Of a DNA stretch of 54,597 nt, positions 6,666-15,500 are shown one piece after another. Origin of the DNA: Pseudomonadales bacterium. Its GTDB lineage: Bacteria > Pseudomonadota > Gammaproteobacteria > Pseudomonadales > Pseudohongiellaceae. The stretch lies in assembly GCA_022819645.1 (NCBI GenBank), contig JAJEGU010000073.1, positions 1 through 54,597 on the forward strand, in the 5' to 3' direction. The notes below the pieces were generated by a model that worked only from the letters and a program-made list of their open reading frames with translations, did not search any database and was not told the origin of the DNA. The number at the start of each line of letters is the position of its first letter. Positions within the stretch are counted from its first letter, which is position 1. Made by a program: the position numbers and the translations under genes.

Positions 6666-7896
6666 TGTGGACGTTGCCGTCGCTGTCGATTCGCCAGGGC
6701 TGGATCGAATTGTCCTGGCCTTTCACCCGAACCGGCTGATCAGGCGGCTGATTCCAGAACGCGGCGACCTGGGCGCGGCTCGGCTGTACCTGCCCGAGTT
6801 CATCGGTGCAGCGGGACTGGAGTTCGCATTCGTTGCCGTCCCAGGTCCAGTTCATGCTGAAACGGGTATGCGCCATGGGCTGCGGTTCGCCGCGGATATC
6901 GGCGTCCTGCCAACTGCGGCCGCCGTCGGTGGAAATTTCCACTCTGGCGACCTTGCCGCCGCCCGACCAGGCCAGGCCGCTGATCTCGTAGAATCCGGGC
7001 TCGGGAAGCCGCTGGCTGCCGGACGGGAATGTGATGACCGATTTCGGGCCGATCTGGTAGCCGAGGGCCGCGGTGGCGGGATCCTGGGTCAGATGCCCGT
7101 AATCGTTATAGGTCATGTAGTACTGATCTACGACCTTGATCCGGCGCAGCCACTTGACGTTGAAAATGCCCTCGAAGCCGGGAACGAGCAGGCGCAGCGG
7201 GTATCCCTGCTGGGGACGCACCGCCTCGCCGTTCATGCCGTAACAAAGGATGCAGTCGTCCATGGCCTTGTTGACCGGAATCGTCGAAGCCCCTTTGACC
7301 TCCTCGACGCCTTCCGCCACGATCCATTCGCCGCCGTCCTGCACCCCGGCCTCTTCGAGCAAGGTGGACAGCAATACGCCGGTCCATTCGGCGCAGCTCG
7401 TCATGCCGTGGGTTTCCTGCACGGTAGTGTGGCTGCTGCGGGAGCGATTGCCCGCGCATTCGATGAAATGCAGACGCGTCACCGATGGGAAACGCCGCAG
7501 TTCCTCCATGGTGAATACGAGTTCCCGGTCCACCAGGCCGTGAATCATCAAGCGATGCTTTGCAGGGTCTATGTCCGGCACGTAGGAGCCGCGGGTGGTT
7601 CCGACGTAATGCAGCGACGACGGCGTGATGACTCCCACCGATTCCTGTAGCGGAGCCGCGATGTGAAAATCGAGGCCGAAAGCGTCGGGCGAATGTCTGC
7701 CGCCATGGGGTATGCGTTTCGAATCCTCGAAACGCGAACGCTTGCCATAGGCGACGAGATCGTCCGTGCCGACGATCATTCCTTCCGGATCCGGCAATTG
7801 AGCCGATGCCGGTTTTGCCGCGGCGAGGCCCAATCCACCGGCCAGTGCTGCTCCGCGCTTGAGAAATTCCCTTCGATCAGACTGTCTGGAACTCAT
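6652..7896 (-). CDS. soxC: Molybdopterin sulfite/sulfane dehydrogenase, SoxC family
   Basis: A 414-residue protein with a Tat signal (SDRREFLKRGAALAGG), as expected for a periplasmic molybdoenzyme. The oxidoreductase domain includes YVPDIDPAKHRLMIHGLVDR, characteristic of SoxC, and HFIECAGNR with Cys147 as the Mo ligand. GYPLRLLVPGFEGIFNVKWL and the C-terminal dimerisation domain with VEISTDGGRSWQDA follow. SoxC with SoxD oxidises sulfane sulfur on SoxYZ, or works as a sulfite dehydrogenase when alone; no soxXYZAB is in the window, so direct sulfite oxidation is possible. The start at 7896 is chosen for the CAGGAGAG RBS and the Tat motif; the longer frame upstream runs into the promoter. It is the first gene of the minus-strand operon. 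Confidence 0.88.
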   Translation of the reverse strand: MSSRQSDRREFLKRGAALAGGLGLAAAKPASAQLPDPEGMIVGTDDLVAYGKRSRFEDSKRIPHGGRHSPDAFGLDFHIAAPLQESVGVITPSSLHYVGTTRGSYVPDIDPAKHRLMIHGLVDRELVFTMEELRRFPSVTRLHFIECAGNRSRSSHTTVQETHGMTSCAEWTGVLLSTLLEEAGVQDGGEWIVAEGVEEVKGASTIPVNKAMDDCILCYGMNGEAVRPQQGYPLRLLVPGFEGIFNVKWLRRIKVVDQYYMTYNDYGHLTQDPATAALGYQIGPKSVITFPSGSQRLPEPGFYEISGLAWSGGGKVARVEISTDGGRSWQDADIRGEPQPMAHTRFSMNWTWDGNECELQSRCTDELGQVQPSRAQVAAFWNQPPDQPVRVKGQDNSIQPWRIDSDGNVHNAII

Positions 7897-8017
7897 TGTT
7901 CTCTCCTGATTGAACGAAATCGGAAACTCGCTTCGATTGCGTTTGCTTGCATATCGGGACTTTGCATCAGGTACTATGTAGCCTAATTCCCGGGTAACGG
8001 CAAGCAGAGATAGCAAA

Positions 8018-8971
8018 ATGATCAATCCGCGCAAGCTTTCGACCGTTGTTTTGTTAACGGGCCTGACGGTGTTTTCGGGCCGGACCGCGCAGGCCCAGGT
8101 GGGCTTCGCCGATGCCGAACTTTCCATCGAGCATGTCGCCGGAAACGTCTACATGGTGCAGCGGCCGGGAGGCGGCGGCAACATCGGCGCCTTCATCGGA
8201 CCCGAGGGCGTATTGCTCGTTGACGCGCTGTTCGCGCCGATGACCGAGCAACTCGTCGAGGTCGTCGGGGAAGTGACCGACAGCGAGATTCGTTTCCTGA
8301 TCAACACCCACATTCACGGCGACCATGTCGGCGGCAACGCGAACCTCGCCGAAATGGGCGTGGTGATTTTTGCGCACGACAATACCCGCGTGAAGTTTCT
8401 GGAAGAACGCAGTCATTTCCCACGCAACGGCGGCAGTTTCGCGCCGCAGCAGCCGGCGGCGGCGCGGCCCATCGTGACGTACAACGACGCGATCTCGTTT
8501 CATCTCAACGGCGAGGAAGTCCGCGCATTCCTCGCCCCGCCCTCTCACACCGACGGCGACACTTTCGTGTACTTCCCCGAATCCGACGTGCTGCATCTCG
8601 GCGACGTGTTCAGGACCACCAGCTATCCGATCGTCGACAAGTTCAATGGCGGCACCTTGCGCGGAACGATCGCGGCGCTGGACCTGGCCATCGATATGGC
8701 TGGCCCGGACACCCGAGTCATTCCCGGTCATGGCCTCGAAGTCGTCGGCCGCGCGGAGATGGTGGAATTCCGCGACATGATTCTCGACATCCGCGACCGG
8801 GTGTACGCCATGATTCGCCAGGGCATGCATCTCGACGAAATCATGGCCGCGCAGCCAACCGCGGCCTATGACGCGCAATGGGGCCAGGAAGCGAGTTGGA
8901 CCGCAGTGGATTTCGTACCGCTCGTCTACTACGAACTCGGCGGCGCGGGCAGGCTGGAAGATCGGCAATAA
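8018..8971 (+). CDS. Exported metallo-beta-lactamase-fold hydrolase
   Basis: A 317-residue protein with a signal peptide (cleavage near AQAQ). The fold signature is complete: HIHGDH for zinc site 1, HTDGD, then LGDVF with the bridging Asp, and PGHG. The family includes class B beta-lactamases, quinoprotein-relay MBL proteins and SoxH-like proteins found near sox genes. The N-terminal portion ELSIEHVAGNVYMVQRPGGG is typical of the relay-type exported MBLs. It is transcribed away from soxC across a 120-base divergent intergenic region and is 12 bases upstream of a second MBL gene. The substrate is unknown. Confidence 0.85.
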   Translation: MINPRKLSTVVLLTGLTVFSGRTAQAQVGFADAELSIEHVAGNVYMVQRPGGGGNIGAFIGPEGVLLVDALFAPMTEQLVEVVGEVTDSEIRFLINTHIHGDHVGGNANLAEMGVVIFAHDNTRVKFLEERSHFPRNGGSFAPQQPAAARPIVTYNDAISFHLNGEEVRAFLAPPSHTDGDTFVYFPESDVLHLGDVFRTTSYPIVDKFNGGTLRGTIAALDLAIDMAGPDTRVIPGHGLEVVGRAEMVEFRDMILDIRDRVYAMIRQGMHLDEIMAAQPTAAYDAQWGQEASWTAVDFVPLVYYELGGAGRLEDRQ

Positions 8972-8983
8972 CAGGAAGACATA

Positions 8984-9994
8984 ATGAACGTGTTCAGAGT
9001 CCGGCCGGCGGCATTGGTCTTCGTTTCGCTGGGCGTAATGATCCTCGCGGGAAATTCACTCGGCCAGACTCGGGATGACGAGTTCGCGATCACGCTTCCC
9101 AGCGCCCGGACTGAACTGCGGGATGCGCCTTCCGAAAGTGAGTTGCTCGCGCCGACGCGCGTGGTCGTGTTGGGGACCGGCACGCCGATTCCCGACGCCT
9201 TCCGCGCAGGCTCGAGCATAGCCGTCATTCACAAGGGCGAGAGCTATCTGTTCGATGCCGGCGCCGGCGCGGTGCGAAACGCAGTCATTGCCCGCTACAA
9301 ATACGATATCCCCTCGCTTTATCCAAGCCTGATCTGCTGCGTGTTCTTTTCGCATCTGCATAGCGACCACACCATGGATTTTTCCGAACTCGCGCATACG
9401 ATGTGGTGGCGGCGCAACGCGGGGCTGCGAGCCTGGGGGCCGCAAGGCATTGAGCGGATAGTAAACGGTATGCGGGAAATGAATTCGGTGGATGTCGAGA
9501 TAAGGACCGGCGGTCTTCAGCCGGTACAGAATCCCGACGGATTCCGGGTTTCGGCCCGAACCATCGAGCCCGGCGTCCTGCTGGAGAAGGACGATCTCGT
9601 AATCGAGGCCTTTGCCGTCGATCATGGCGACATCCGCCCGGCCTTCGGCTTCAAGGTAACCACCGATGACCTGTCGCTCGTGATCAGCGGAGACACGGCC
9701 TACAGCGAAACGCTCGTGGAAAAGGCGCAAGGCGTGGACTTGCTCTTTCACGAAGTAATCAGCCAACAGGGACTGTTGCGGAACTCTCCCGGATTCCAGC
9801 GCTATCACAACAACGCGCATACGACTTCCGAAGAACTCGCGCGGCTGGCGAACATCGCCCGGCCCGGCTTGCTCGTGCTGTATCACGGGCTGTTTTACGG
9901 CACCGAAGAAGAACTGGTGCTCGACGAGATAAGCGCCATCTACGATGGCGAAGTCATCCTCGCCGAAGATCTCGATGTCTTTCCTGAACGCTGA
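8984..9994 (+). CDS. Exported MBL-fold protein, RNase Z / arylsulfatase-like subgroup
   Basis: A 336-residue protein with an N-terminal hydrophobic signal. It has the beta-CASP-less MBL layout of RNase Z-like proteins: VVVLGTGTP near residue 60, an FDAGAG loop, HLHSDHTMD for the first metal site, ISGDTAYSE with the bridging Asp, and HTTSEELA with a final LYH. A tRNA-processing role is unlikely for an exported protein; alkyl/aryl sulfatase or lactonase activity is more likely, but undecided. It forms a two-gene operon with the preceding MBL protein. Confidence 0.8.
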   Translation: MNVFRVRPAALVFVSLGVMILAGNSLGQTRDDEFAITLPSARTELRDAPSESELLAPTRVVVLGTGTPIPDAFRAGSSIAVIHKGESYLFDAGAGAVRNAVIARYKYDIPSLYPSLICCVFFSHLHSDHTMDFSELAHTMWWRRNAGLRAWGPQGIERIVNGMREMNSVDVEIRTGGLQPVQNPDGFRVSARTIEPGVLLEKDDLVIEAFAVDHGDIRPAFGFKVTTDDLSLVISGDTAYSETLVEKAQGVDLLFHEVISQQGLLRNSPGFQRYHNNAHTTSEELARLANIARPGLLVLYHGLFYGTEEELVLDEISAIYDGEVILAEDLDVFPER

Positions 9995-10005
9995 ACCCAT
10001 CGAAT

Positions 10006-10058
10006 ACAAATGAGAATCTATCTCATTTGTATTTACATTTGAAAATTGGTCCTATAAA
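10006..10058 (+). promoter_or_regulatory. Fur-box-like palindrome and promoter of the TonB receptor
   Basis: ACAAATGAGA (10006-10015) and TCTCATTTGT (10021-10030) are perfect 10-bp inverted arms around a 5-base centre. The AATGAGAAT...TCTCATTT core is close to the Fur consensus of Proteobacteria. A TATAAA -10 lies at 10053-10058, with a weak -35 (TTGTAT, 10028) overlapping the palindrome, so a bound repressor would block RNA polymerase. It is 70-90 bases upstream of the receptor ATG. This supports iron-repressed expression of the receptor and the lipoprotein gene behind it. Confidence 0.7.
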
Positions 10059-10098
10059 CTCCCGGCCTCAGTCACACTGGTACAGGAAGTAACAGATC

Positions 10099-12351
10099 AT
10101 GAAAGGCCGAAAACCCATGCTTTCGAACTCGTTGCTCGGAGCGTCCATGGCCCTTGTGCTCGCGGCGCCCGCGACAGCGCAGGAAAGCGCCCCCGAGGTC
10201 AACAATGGCGTCAACCCGGCAGTCGATAACGCCGTCGAAGAACTGATCGTCACCGCCACCCGCCTGCCGCGCACCATCGAGAACATCGCCGGCACCGTTT
10301 CGCTGATCACTGCGGAGCAGATCGAGCGCGAGATGACCGAGGACCTCGACGACCTTGTGCGCTTCCAACCCGGCGTATCGATCAGCACCGCGAGCAGGGG
10401 AGGCAACGAAGGATTCAGCATTCGCGGAATGGGCGGCAACCGGGTGTTGACCGTCATCGACGGCATTCGCAGCAACGACATCTTCGAGGCCGGCCCCGCG
10501 ACTTACGGCAGGGACAGCATCGACACCGACAACATCAAGCGGGTCGAACTGATCCGCGGACCCGCTTCGGTGCTGTATGGCGCCGACGCCATCGGCGGCG
10601 CGGTCATCCTGACCAGCAAGGAACCGCGCGACTACCTGGAAGCCGACCGCAACACCCATTTCAGCCTGCGCGCATCGACCGCCGATGCCGATGAGCAGTC
10701 CCGCGCCGGATTCACGGCGGCGTTTCAAAGCGGCGATACCGGCCTGCTCGCGCAATACACCCGCCGCGAGTATGCGGAACAGGAAGTCAACGGCCCCGGC
10801 GCCCTGAACCCCCAGGACGGCTCCTCAGACAGTCTACTGCTGCAATTGTTCTGGGACCTTGCGCCTGGCCATCGATTGCAATTGAGCGTGGACAATTTCG
10901 TCGAAGAGACCGCCACCGAACTGGCGTCGGACCTCGGCCGAACCGTTTCCGAATCCATGGGTCTCGACGACACCGAACGCCTCCGCACCGGAATTCGTTA
11001 TCAGTGGCAGGCCGGGCTCGCCCTGTTCGACGACCTTGAGATCAGTCTCAACCGGCAGGACACCGACGCGTCCCAGTTCACCGCGCAGACGCGCACGAGC
11101 TATTCTTTCCTCAATCCGCGCGACCCGCGCACTTACGGCGGCACGAACGCCGCCCGCGAGACCACATTCGAATTCAATCAGCAGACGACGGCCACCAATC
11201 TGAATCTGCGCAAGACCGTCGAGATGAATTCGATCACTCACTCATTCGCTTACGGCGGCAATTTCGAGCAAACCGATACCCGGCGGCCGCGCAATCGCTG
11301 CGAGGAGGATTTGAGCAGCGGGCGAAAGACCTGCGCGATCTCCGAGTATCCGTTCGCCCCGCCGGAAGTGTTTCCCAACAAGACCATTCCCGACACCTCG
11401 ACTGATCGTTCCGGGTTCTATCTGCAGGACGAAATGGCCTTCGGGAACAGCGGTTTCACGCTGATTCCGGGGGCGCGTTACGACCGCTACCAGATGGACG
11501 CGATGCCGGATCCAATGCTTGACGGCACCGGCCAGGTCAGCGGCTATGGTTTTCCCGTGGAGTCGATCGACGAAGGCGCGGTATCCCTGAGCCTCGGCGC
11601 CTTGTACGACTTCAACGATACCTGGTCCATGTTCGGACAATACGCCGAAGGCTACCGGCCGCCCAACTTCGCCGAAGCGAACCAGTCGTTCGTGAATCTC
11701 GGCTTTCAATACGCCACGGTGCCCAATCCGAACCTGGAAGCGGAAAACAGCAAGGGGCTGGAGTTGGGCCTGCGGGCGAACCTTGACGGCGCGTTCCTGA
11801 GCGCCGCGGTTTACCGGAATCGTTACGACAACTTCATCGAGAACTCCTTTGCCGGAGTCCGGGGGCCCATCAGCCTGTTCCAGAACCGCAACATCGACGA
11901 AGTCGAGATCAGCGGCGCCGAGTTCAACGCCCAATTTGCGCTCAACGAACAATGGCAGGCGCGCGCCGCCCTCGCCTACGCCCGCGGCGACAATCAGACC
12001 GACTCGGCACCGCTCGATTCGGTCGAGCCGCTCACCGCGGTCGCCGGCCTCGGGTATGACGCGGCCTCCGGGCGCTGGGGCGGCGAATTGCTGCTGACCG
12101 CAGTCGGCGAAAAGGATCGCGTTTCGGCTCCCGACCGCGTAACCGCGGACGCTTACAGCATTGTCGACCTGATCGGCTATTTCGAGTTTTCCGATGCGGC
12201 AAGACTGCGCTTCGGCGTGTTCAACCTGTTTGACGAAACCTACGCACGCTGGATCAACATCAGCAGCCTGAGCGCCGATTCGATTTCCGCGATCGAAAAT
12301 GCCCAACAACCCGGAACAAATTTCCGCATCGGCTTGCAAATCGAAATTTAG
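10099..12351 (+). CDS. TonB-dependent outer-membrane receptor, probable haem/iron uptake
   Basis: A 750-residue protein with a signal peptide ending at ATAQES. The TonB box region EELIVTATR is followed by the plug (IENIAGTVSLITAEQI, then GVSISTASRGGNEGFSIRGM and VLYGADAIGGAV). The barrel ends in FRIGLQIEI with an aromatic-poor last strand. YRPPNFAEAN and NPNLEAE correspond to the FRAP and NPNL motifs conserved in haem/haemoglobin receptors (HmuR/HemR type), which is the main reason for the haem call. The Fur-like palindrome upstream supports iron regulation. AGGAAG precedes the start. It is followed after 23 bases by a chelatase-like lipoprotein, probably in the same operon. Confidence 0.85.
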   Translation: MKGRKPMLSNSLLGASMALVLAAPATAQESAPEVNNGVNPAVDNAVEELIVTATRLPRTIENIAGTVSLITAEQIEREMTEDLDDLVRFQPGVSISTASRGGNEGFSIRGMGGNRVLTVIDGIRSNDIFEAGPATYGRDSIDTDNIKRVELIRGPASVLYGADAIGGAVILTSKEPRDYLEADRNTHFSLRASTADADEQSRAGFTAAFQSGDTGLLAQYTRREYAEQEVNGPGALNPQDGSSDSLLLQLFWDLAPGHRLQLSVDNFVEETATELASDLGRTVSESMGLDDTERLRTGIRYQWQAGLALFDDLEISLNRQDTDASQFTAQTRTSYSFLNPRDPRTYGGTNAARETTFEFNQQTTATNLNLRKTVEMNSITHSFAYGGNFEQTDTRRPRNRCEEDLSSGRKTCAISEYPFAPPEVFPNKTIPDTSTDRSGFYLQDEMAFGNSGFTLIPGARYDRYQMDAMPDPMLDGTGQVSGYGFPVESIDEGAVSLSLGALYDFNDTWSMFGQYAEGYRPPNFAEANQSFVNLGFQYATVPNPNLEAENSKGLELGLRANLDGAFLSAAVYRNRYDNFIENSFAGVRGPISLFQNRNIDEVEISGAEFNAQFALNEQWQARAALAYARGDNQTDSAPLDSVEPLTAVAGLGYDAASGRWGGELLLTAVGEKDRVSAPDRVTADAYSIVDLIGYFEFSDAARLRFGVFNLFDETYARWINISSLSADSISAIENAQQPGTNFRIGLQIEI

Positions 12352-12374
12352 GCCGTAATTCAAAGAGAAGCATC

Positions 12375-13340
12375 ATGAAAAATGAACAATTTGCGATGAA
12401 TTCGATTCGCCGGTTGCCATTTCTGGCAGCCCTGTTCGCGCTCGCCTCCTGCGCCGCGAATCCCGTGGCGGAAAGCGGCAACGCCGCTGATGAATTCAAC
12501 TTCGGCGTAATGGTCATGGCCCATGGCGGCAGCGAGGAATGGAACGCGCATCTCGCGGAGGCGGTGGAACCGCTGCAGGAGCGCTTTCCGGTGGAAACGG
12601 CTCTGGGCATGGCCGACGCCAGCTCGATCGAAGAGGCCGTCCGCAGGCTGGAATCCCGGGGCGTCAATCACGTCGGCGTCGTACGCGTATTCGTTTCCGG
12701 CGAAAGCTGGTACGACCGGACCCTGCAGATTCTCGGCGTGCAGAACGGCGCTCCTCCGCGGCCCGATCAACAACAGCTTGAAGAGGCCAGGGCTCGCATG
12801 AGAATGCCGATGGGATTCTGGAAAGTGGATACGGACCTGGCCTTCCACGTCAGCGTCGACGGGCTGGCGGACGCCGCGGAAATCGACGAAGTCGTGACTT
12901 CCCGCATCCGCGGCCTCAGTTCGGATCCGGCAAACGAAGTTGCCGTCGTCATAGCGCATGGTCCGGGAGACGATGCCGAGAACGAGCGCTGGCTCGAAAA
13001 GATTGCCCAGCGAACCGGGAGAGCGGGCGAGGAAACGGGATTGCGGGAAATCCGGGTTTTCACCTTGCGTGAAGACTGGCCCGAGAAACGCGCCGAAGCG
13101 GAAGCGGAAATCCGCGCCTATATCGAACAGGCGAACTCCCGGGGACTGGCGCCGATAGTCGTACCGTTTCGACTACAGGGTTTCGGGCCTTACGAGAGCA
13201 TACTCGATCAACTCGACTATCGCGCCGACGGGCTCGGCCTGCTGCCCCACGCCAACGTCGCGCTTTGGGTTTCAAGACAGGCGGAACAATTGGAAGCCGA
13301 GGCCCAGAACCACCACCGGGAATCGGCCGGCGTTCGCTAG
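12375..13340 (+). CDS. CbiX/SirB-like chelatase-fold lipoprotein
   Basis: A 321-residue protein with a lipobox LFALASC, so it should be anchored in a membrane facing the periplasm. Two chelatase-type repeats are visible. The first has FGVMVMAHGGSEEWN (about 43-57) with the His position of CbiX/SirB chelatases, and the second has VAVVIAHGPGDDAENERWLE. Between them lies an IEEAVRRLESRGVNHVGVVR helix-strand unit like the CbiX fold. Class II chelatases insert metals into sirohydrochlorin or protoporphyrin in the cytoplasm; an extracytoplasmic lipid-anchored one is unusual. Its position behind a Fur-boxed haem-type receptor suggests a role in handling incoming tetrapyrrole or metal, which is inference. 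Confidence 0.72.
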   Translation: MKNEQFAMNSIRRLPFLAALFALASCAANPVAESGNAADEFNFGVMVMAHGGSEEWNAHLAEAVEPLQERFPVETALGMADASSIEEAVRRLESRGVNHVGVVRVFVSGESWYDRTLQILGVQNGAPPRPDQQQLEEARARMRMPMGFWKVDTDLAFHVSVDGLADAAEIDEVVTSRIRGLSSDPANEVAVVIAHGPGDDAENERWLEKIAQRTGRAGEETGLREIRVFTLREDWPEKRAEAEAEIRAYIEQANSRGLAPIVVPFRLQGFGPYESILDQLDYRADGLGLLPHANVALWVSRQAEQLEAEAQNHHRESAGVR

Positions 13341-13406
13341 CAGACTGCCGAGGGGCCGGACTTGTCATATCATTGGGCGCGCTGACAAGTCCGAGGCAGA
13401 AATCGA

Positions 13407-14777
13407 ATGAAGAACGTCCCCGTCATCGACGCGCGGCAAGCCGCCGCCAGGGTCCGTTCCGGCGACAAGTTGCTCGTCGGCGGTTTCGGCATGACCGGAA
13501 CGCCGGTTCACTTGTTGCACGCGCTTGCCGAAACCGACGTCACGGATCTCGTCTTCATCGGCAACAACTTCGGCGAGCCCGGTCTCGGCGGCAGCCGCCT
13601 GTTGCGCAACAGACAGGTTCGCAAGGCTGTCGGCTCTTTCTTCACCAGCAACCCCGAGGCTGTCGCGGCAATACAATCCGGCGAGATCGAAGCCGAACTG
13701 GTTCCGCAGGGAACTTTCGCCGAGGCTCTTCGCGCGGGAGGCGCCGGCCTCGGTGGATTCTTCACGCCCACATCCGCCGACACCCTGCTGGCGGAAGGCC
13801 GCGAAACCCGCGTGATCGACGGCCGCAAGATGGTGTTCGTCGAACCCATCACGGGCGATATCGCCTTCATACGCGCCTGGCGCGCCGATACGGCGGGCAA
13901 TCTTCAATACCGGATGACCGAAAACAATTTCAATCAGGTGATCGCGACCGCCGCCGGAACCGTAATCGCCGAGGTGGAGGAAATCGTTCCCGCGGGCGAG
14001 ATGGACGTGGACGCTGTCCATACGCCGGGCTGCTTCGTCGATTACCTGGTGCAGGCGAATTTGCGCCTCGAACATCTCGGCGTCTCGGCCTCGATCGCCG
14101 GCAGTGGCAAGAAAGCGGACGCCCGGCGCACGGCCATGGCCAAAGTGGCCCTTGGACAATTGCGGCGCGGCGACGTCGTGAATCTCGGCGTCGGCATTCC
14201 GACCCTTGTCGCCGATCTCATCACGCCGGACGACGGCATCATCCTGCAATCCGAAAACGGCATGCTGGGCATGGGTCCGGAGCCGGCCGAAGGCGGCGCC
14301 ATGGATTTTCCGGTCAATGCCGGCAAGATTCCGGTCACCGCCTTGCCCGGCGCAAGTTACTTCGATAGCGCGAGCTCCTTCGCGATGATCAGGGGCGGAC
14401 ATATCGACGTCGCGATCATGGGCGGCCTGCAGGTCGATCAACATGCCAATCTCGCCAACTGGGCGGTGCCGAACCGGCCGCTGTTCGGCGTCGGCGGCGC
14501 GATGGATCTCGCCAGCGGGGCGAAACGCCTGGTCGTGACCATGACGCATACGGACAAGGACGGCGCGAGCAAGGTCGTGGAGAACTGCGATTTGCCACTG
14601 ACGGCGCGCGCCGCGGTCGATATGCTGATCACCGACCTTGCCGTATTCGAATTCGACGATGGCGCCATGACGCTGACCGCGTTGATGCCCGGCAGTTCGC
14701 TCGAATACGTAAAGCGGCATACGACCGCGAACTACCGGATTTCCGACAGTCTCGAATCCGCCGCCGTGCCGCGGTGA
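13407..14777 (+). CDS. Fused 3-oxoacid CoA-transferase (alpha and beta subunits in one chain)
   Basis: A 456-residue protein in which both halves of a SCOT-type CoA-transferase are joined. The N-terminal alpha half has [10 protein letters not shown] and FIGNNFG, and the C-terminal beta half has [10 protein letters not shown] and the catalytic SENG loop, with Glu283 as the nucleophile. Bacterial enzymes are usually two genes; the fused order resembles mitochondrial SCOT. It transfers CoA between succinyl-CoA (or another acyl-CoA) and a 3-oxoacid such as acetoacetate, for ketone body or aromatic breakdown. The next gene in the same direction is a MaoC-like hydratase, 69 bases downstream. Confidence 0.88.
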   Translation: MKNVPVIDARQAAARVRSGDKLLVGGFGMTGTPVHLLHALAETDVTDLVFIGNNFGEPGLGGSRLLRNRQVRKAVGSFFTSNPEAVAAIQSGEIEAELVPQGTFAEALRAGGAGLGGFFTPTSADTLLAEGRETRVIDGRKMVFVEPITGDIAFIRAWRADTAGNLQYRMTENNFNQVIATAAGTVIAEVEEIVPAGEMDVDAVHTPGCFVDYLVQANLRLEHLGVSASIAGSGKKADARRTAMAKVALGQLRRGDVVNLGVGIPTLVADLITPDDGIILQSENGMLGMGPEPAEGGAMDFPVNAGKIPVTALPGASYFDSASSFAMIRGGHIDVAIMGGLQVDQHANLANWAVPNRPLFGVGGAMDLASGAKRLVVTMTHTDKDGASKVVENCDLPLTARAAVDMLITDLAVFEFDDGAMTLTALMPGSSLEYVKRHTTANYRISDSLESAAVPR

Positions 14778-14846
14778 CATCGCGTGATCGCGAATACCGC
14801 AGTCACGCGGATTGACACGTAAACTGAACAGTAAGGAGAGCGCCAA

Positions 14847-15305
14847 ATGCCCATGCCGGATTATTTCGAGGATTTTGAAGTAGGAGCGACACAACGATTC
14901 GGCGAGTATCGCGTCACCAGGGAGGAAATTCTCGAGTTCGCCGAAAAGTACGATCCACAGCCCTTTCATCTTTCCGACAAAGCAGCCGCCAGAACCCTGT
15001 TCGGCAGTCTGTGCGCATCCGGCTGGCATACCAGCGCGATGGCCATGCGTATGATCGTCGAAAACATGCGGGGCGGCGGAGAAGGCGCGCTCGGTTCTCC
15101 CGGCATCGACGAATTGCGCTGGACCAGGCCCGTGTTTCCGGGCGACACGCTACGCATGGAATCGACCATTCTCGACAAGAAGGAATCGCGCTCCCGCCCG
15201 GAAATCGGCACGGTATTCATGCAGAACAAGGTGTTCAATCAAAACGACGAACTGGTAATGACCAACAAGCCCATGGTCATGTTCCGAAAACGCAATCCGG
15301 GCTGA
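14847..15305 (+). CDS. MaoC-like hydratase/dehydratase
   Basis: A 152-residue single hot-dog domain protein. FEDFEVGATQRFGEYRVT is the usual opening, and the catalytic-helix region reads EEILEFAEKYDPQPFHLSD, with the D-P-Q-P-F-H pattern carrying the Asp and His of the (R)-specific enoyl-CoA hydratase active site. LFGSLCASGWHT and RWTRPVFPGDTL are also typical. It would hydrate a 2-enoyl-CoA or dehydrate a 3-hydroxyacyl-CoA. An AAGGAGAG RBS precedes the start. It is likely cotranscribed with the CoA-transferase. Confidence 0.88.
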   Translation: MPMPDYFEDFEVGATQRFGEYRVTREEILEFAEKYDPQPFHLSDKAAARTLFGSLCASGWHTSAMAMRMIVENMRGGGEGALGSPGIDELRWTRPVFPGDTLRMESTILDKKESRSRPEIGTVFMQNKVFNQNDELVMTNKPMVMFRKRNPG

Positions 15306-15500
15306 GCATCCGCTATCCCCCGACTTGGAAGCCCGCAACGCGGGAATTCGCGAATTTGGATATGCGACTGACAGTTCCCGTGTCGCTCAACGGAGCGAAG
15401 TTGCGGAATTTCGCGCAGTGGCCGCAGGCGCGGATTTGAGCTATTCTTGCGCGCGTCGATAGAAGAATATCGACAAGTTTCACTTAATAGGGAACGTGCG

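Noticed and set aside
12375..13340. Ordinary cytoplasmic sirohydrochlorin cobaltochelatase
   Set aside because: The N-terminus is a lipoprotein signal with a clear lipobox and no other cobalamin or sirohaem gene is nearby.
13365..15029. Minus-strand open frame of 554 codons over the CoA-transferase and MaoC genes
   Set aside because: Antisense shadow; both plus-strand genes have catalytic motifs and RBSs, and the frame has no recognisable domain.
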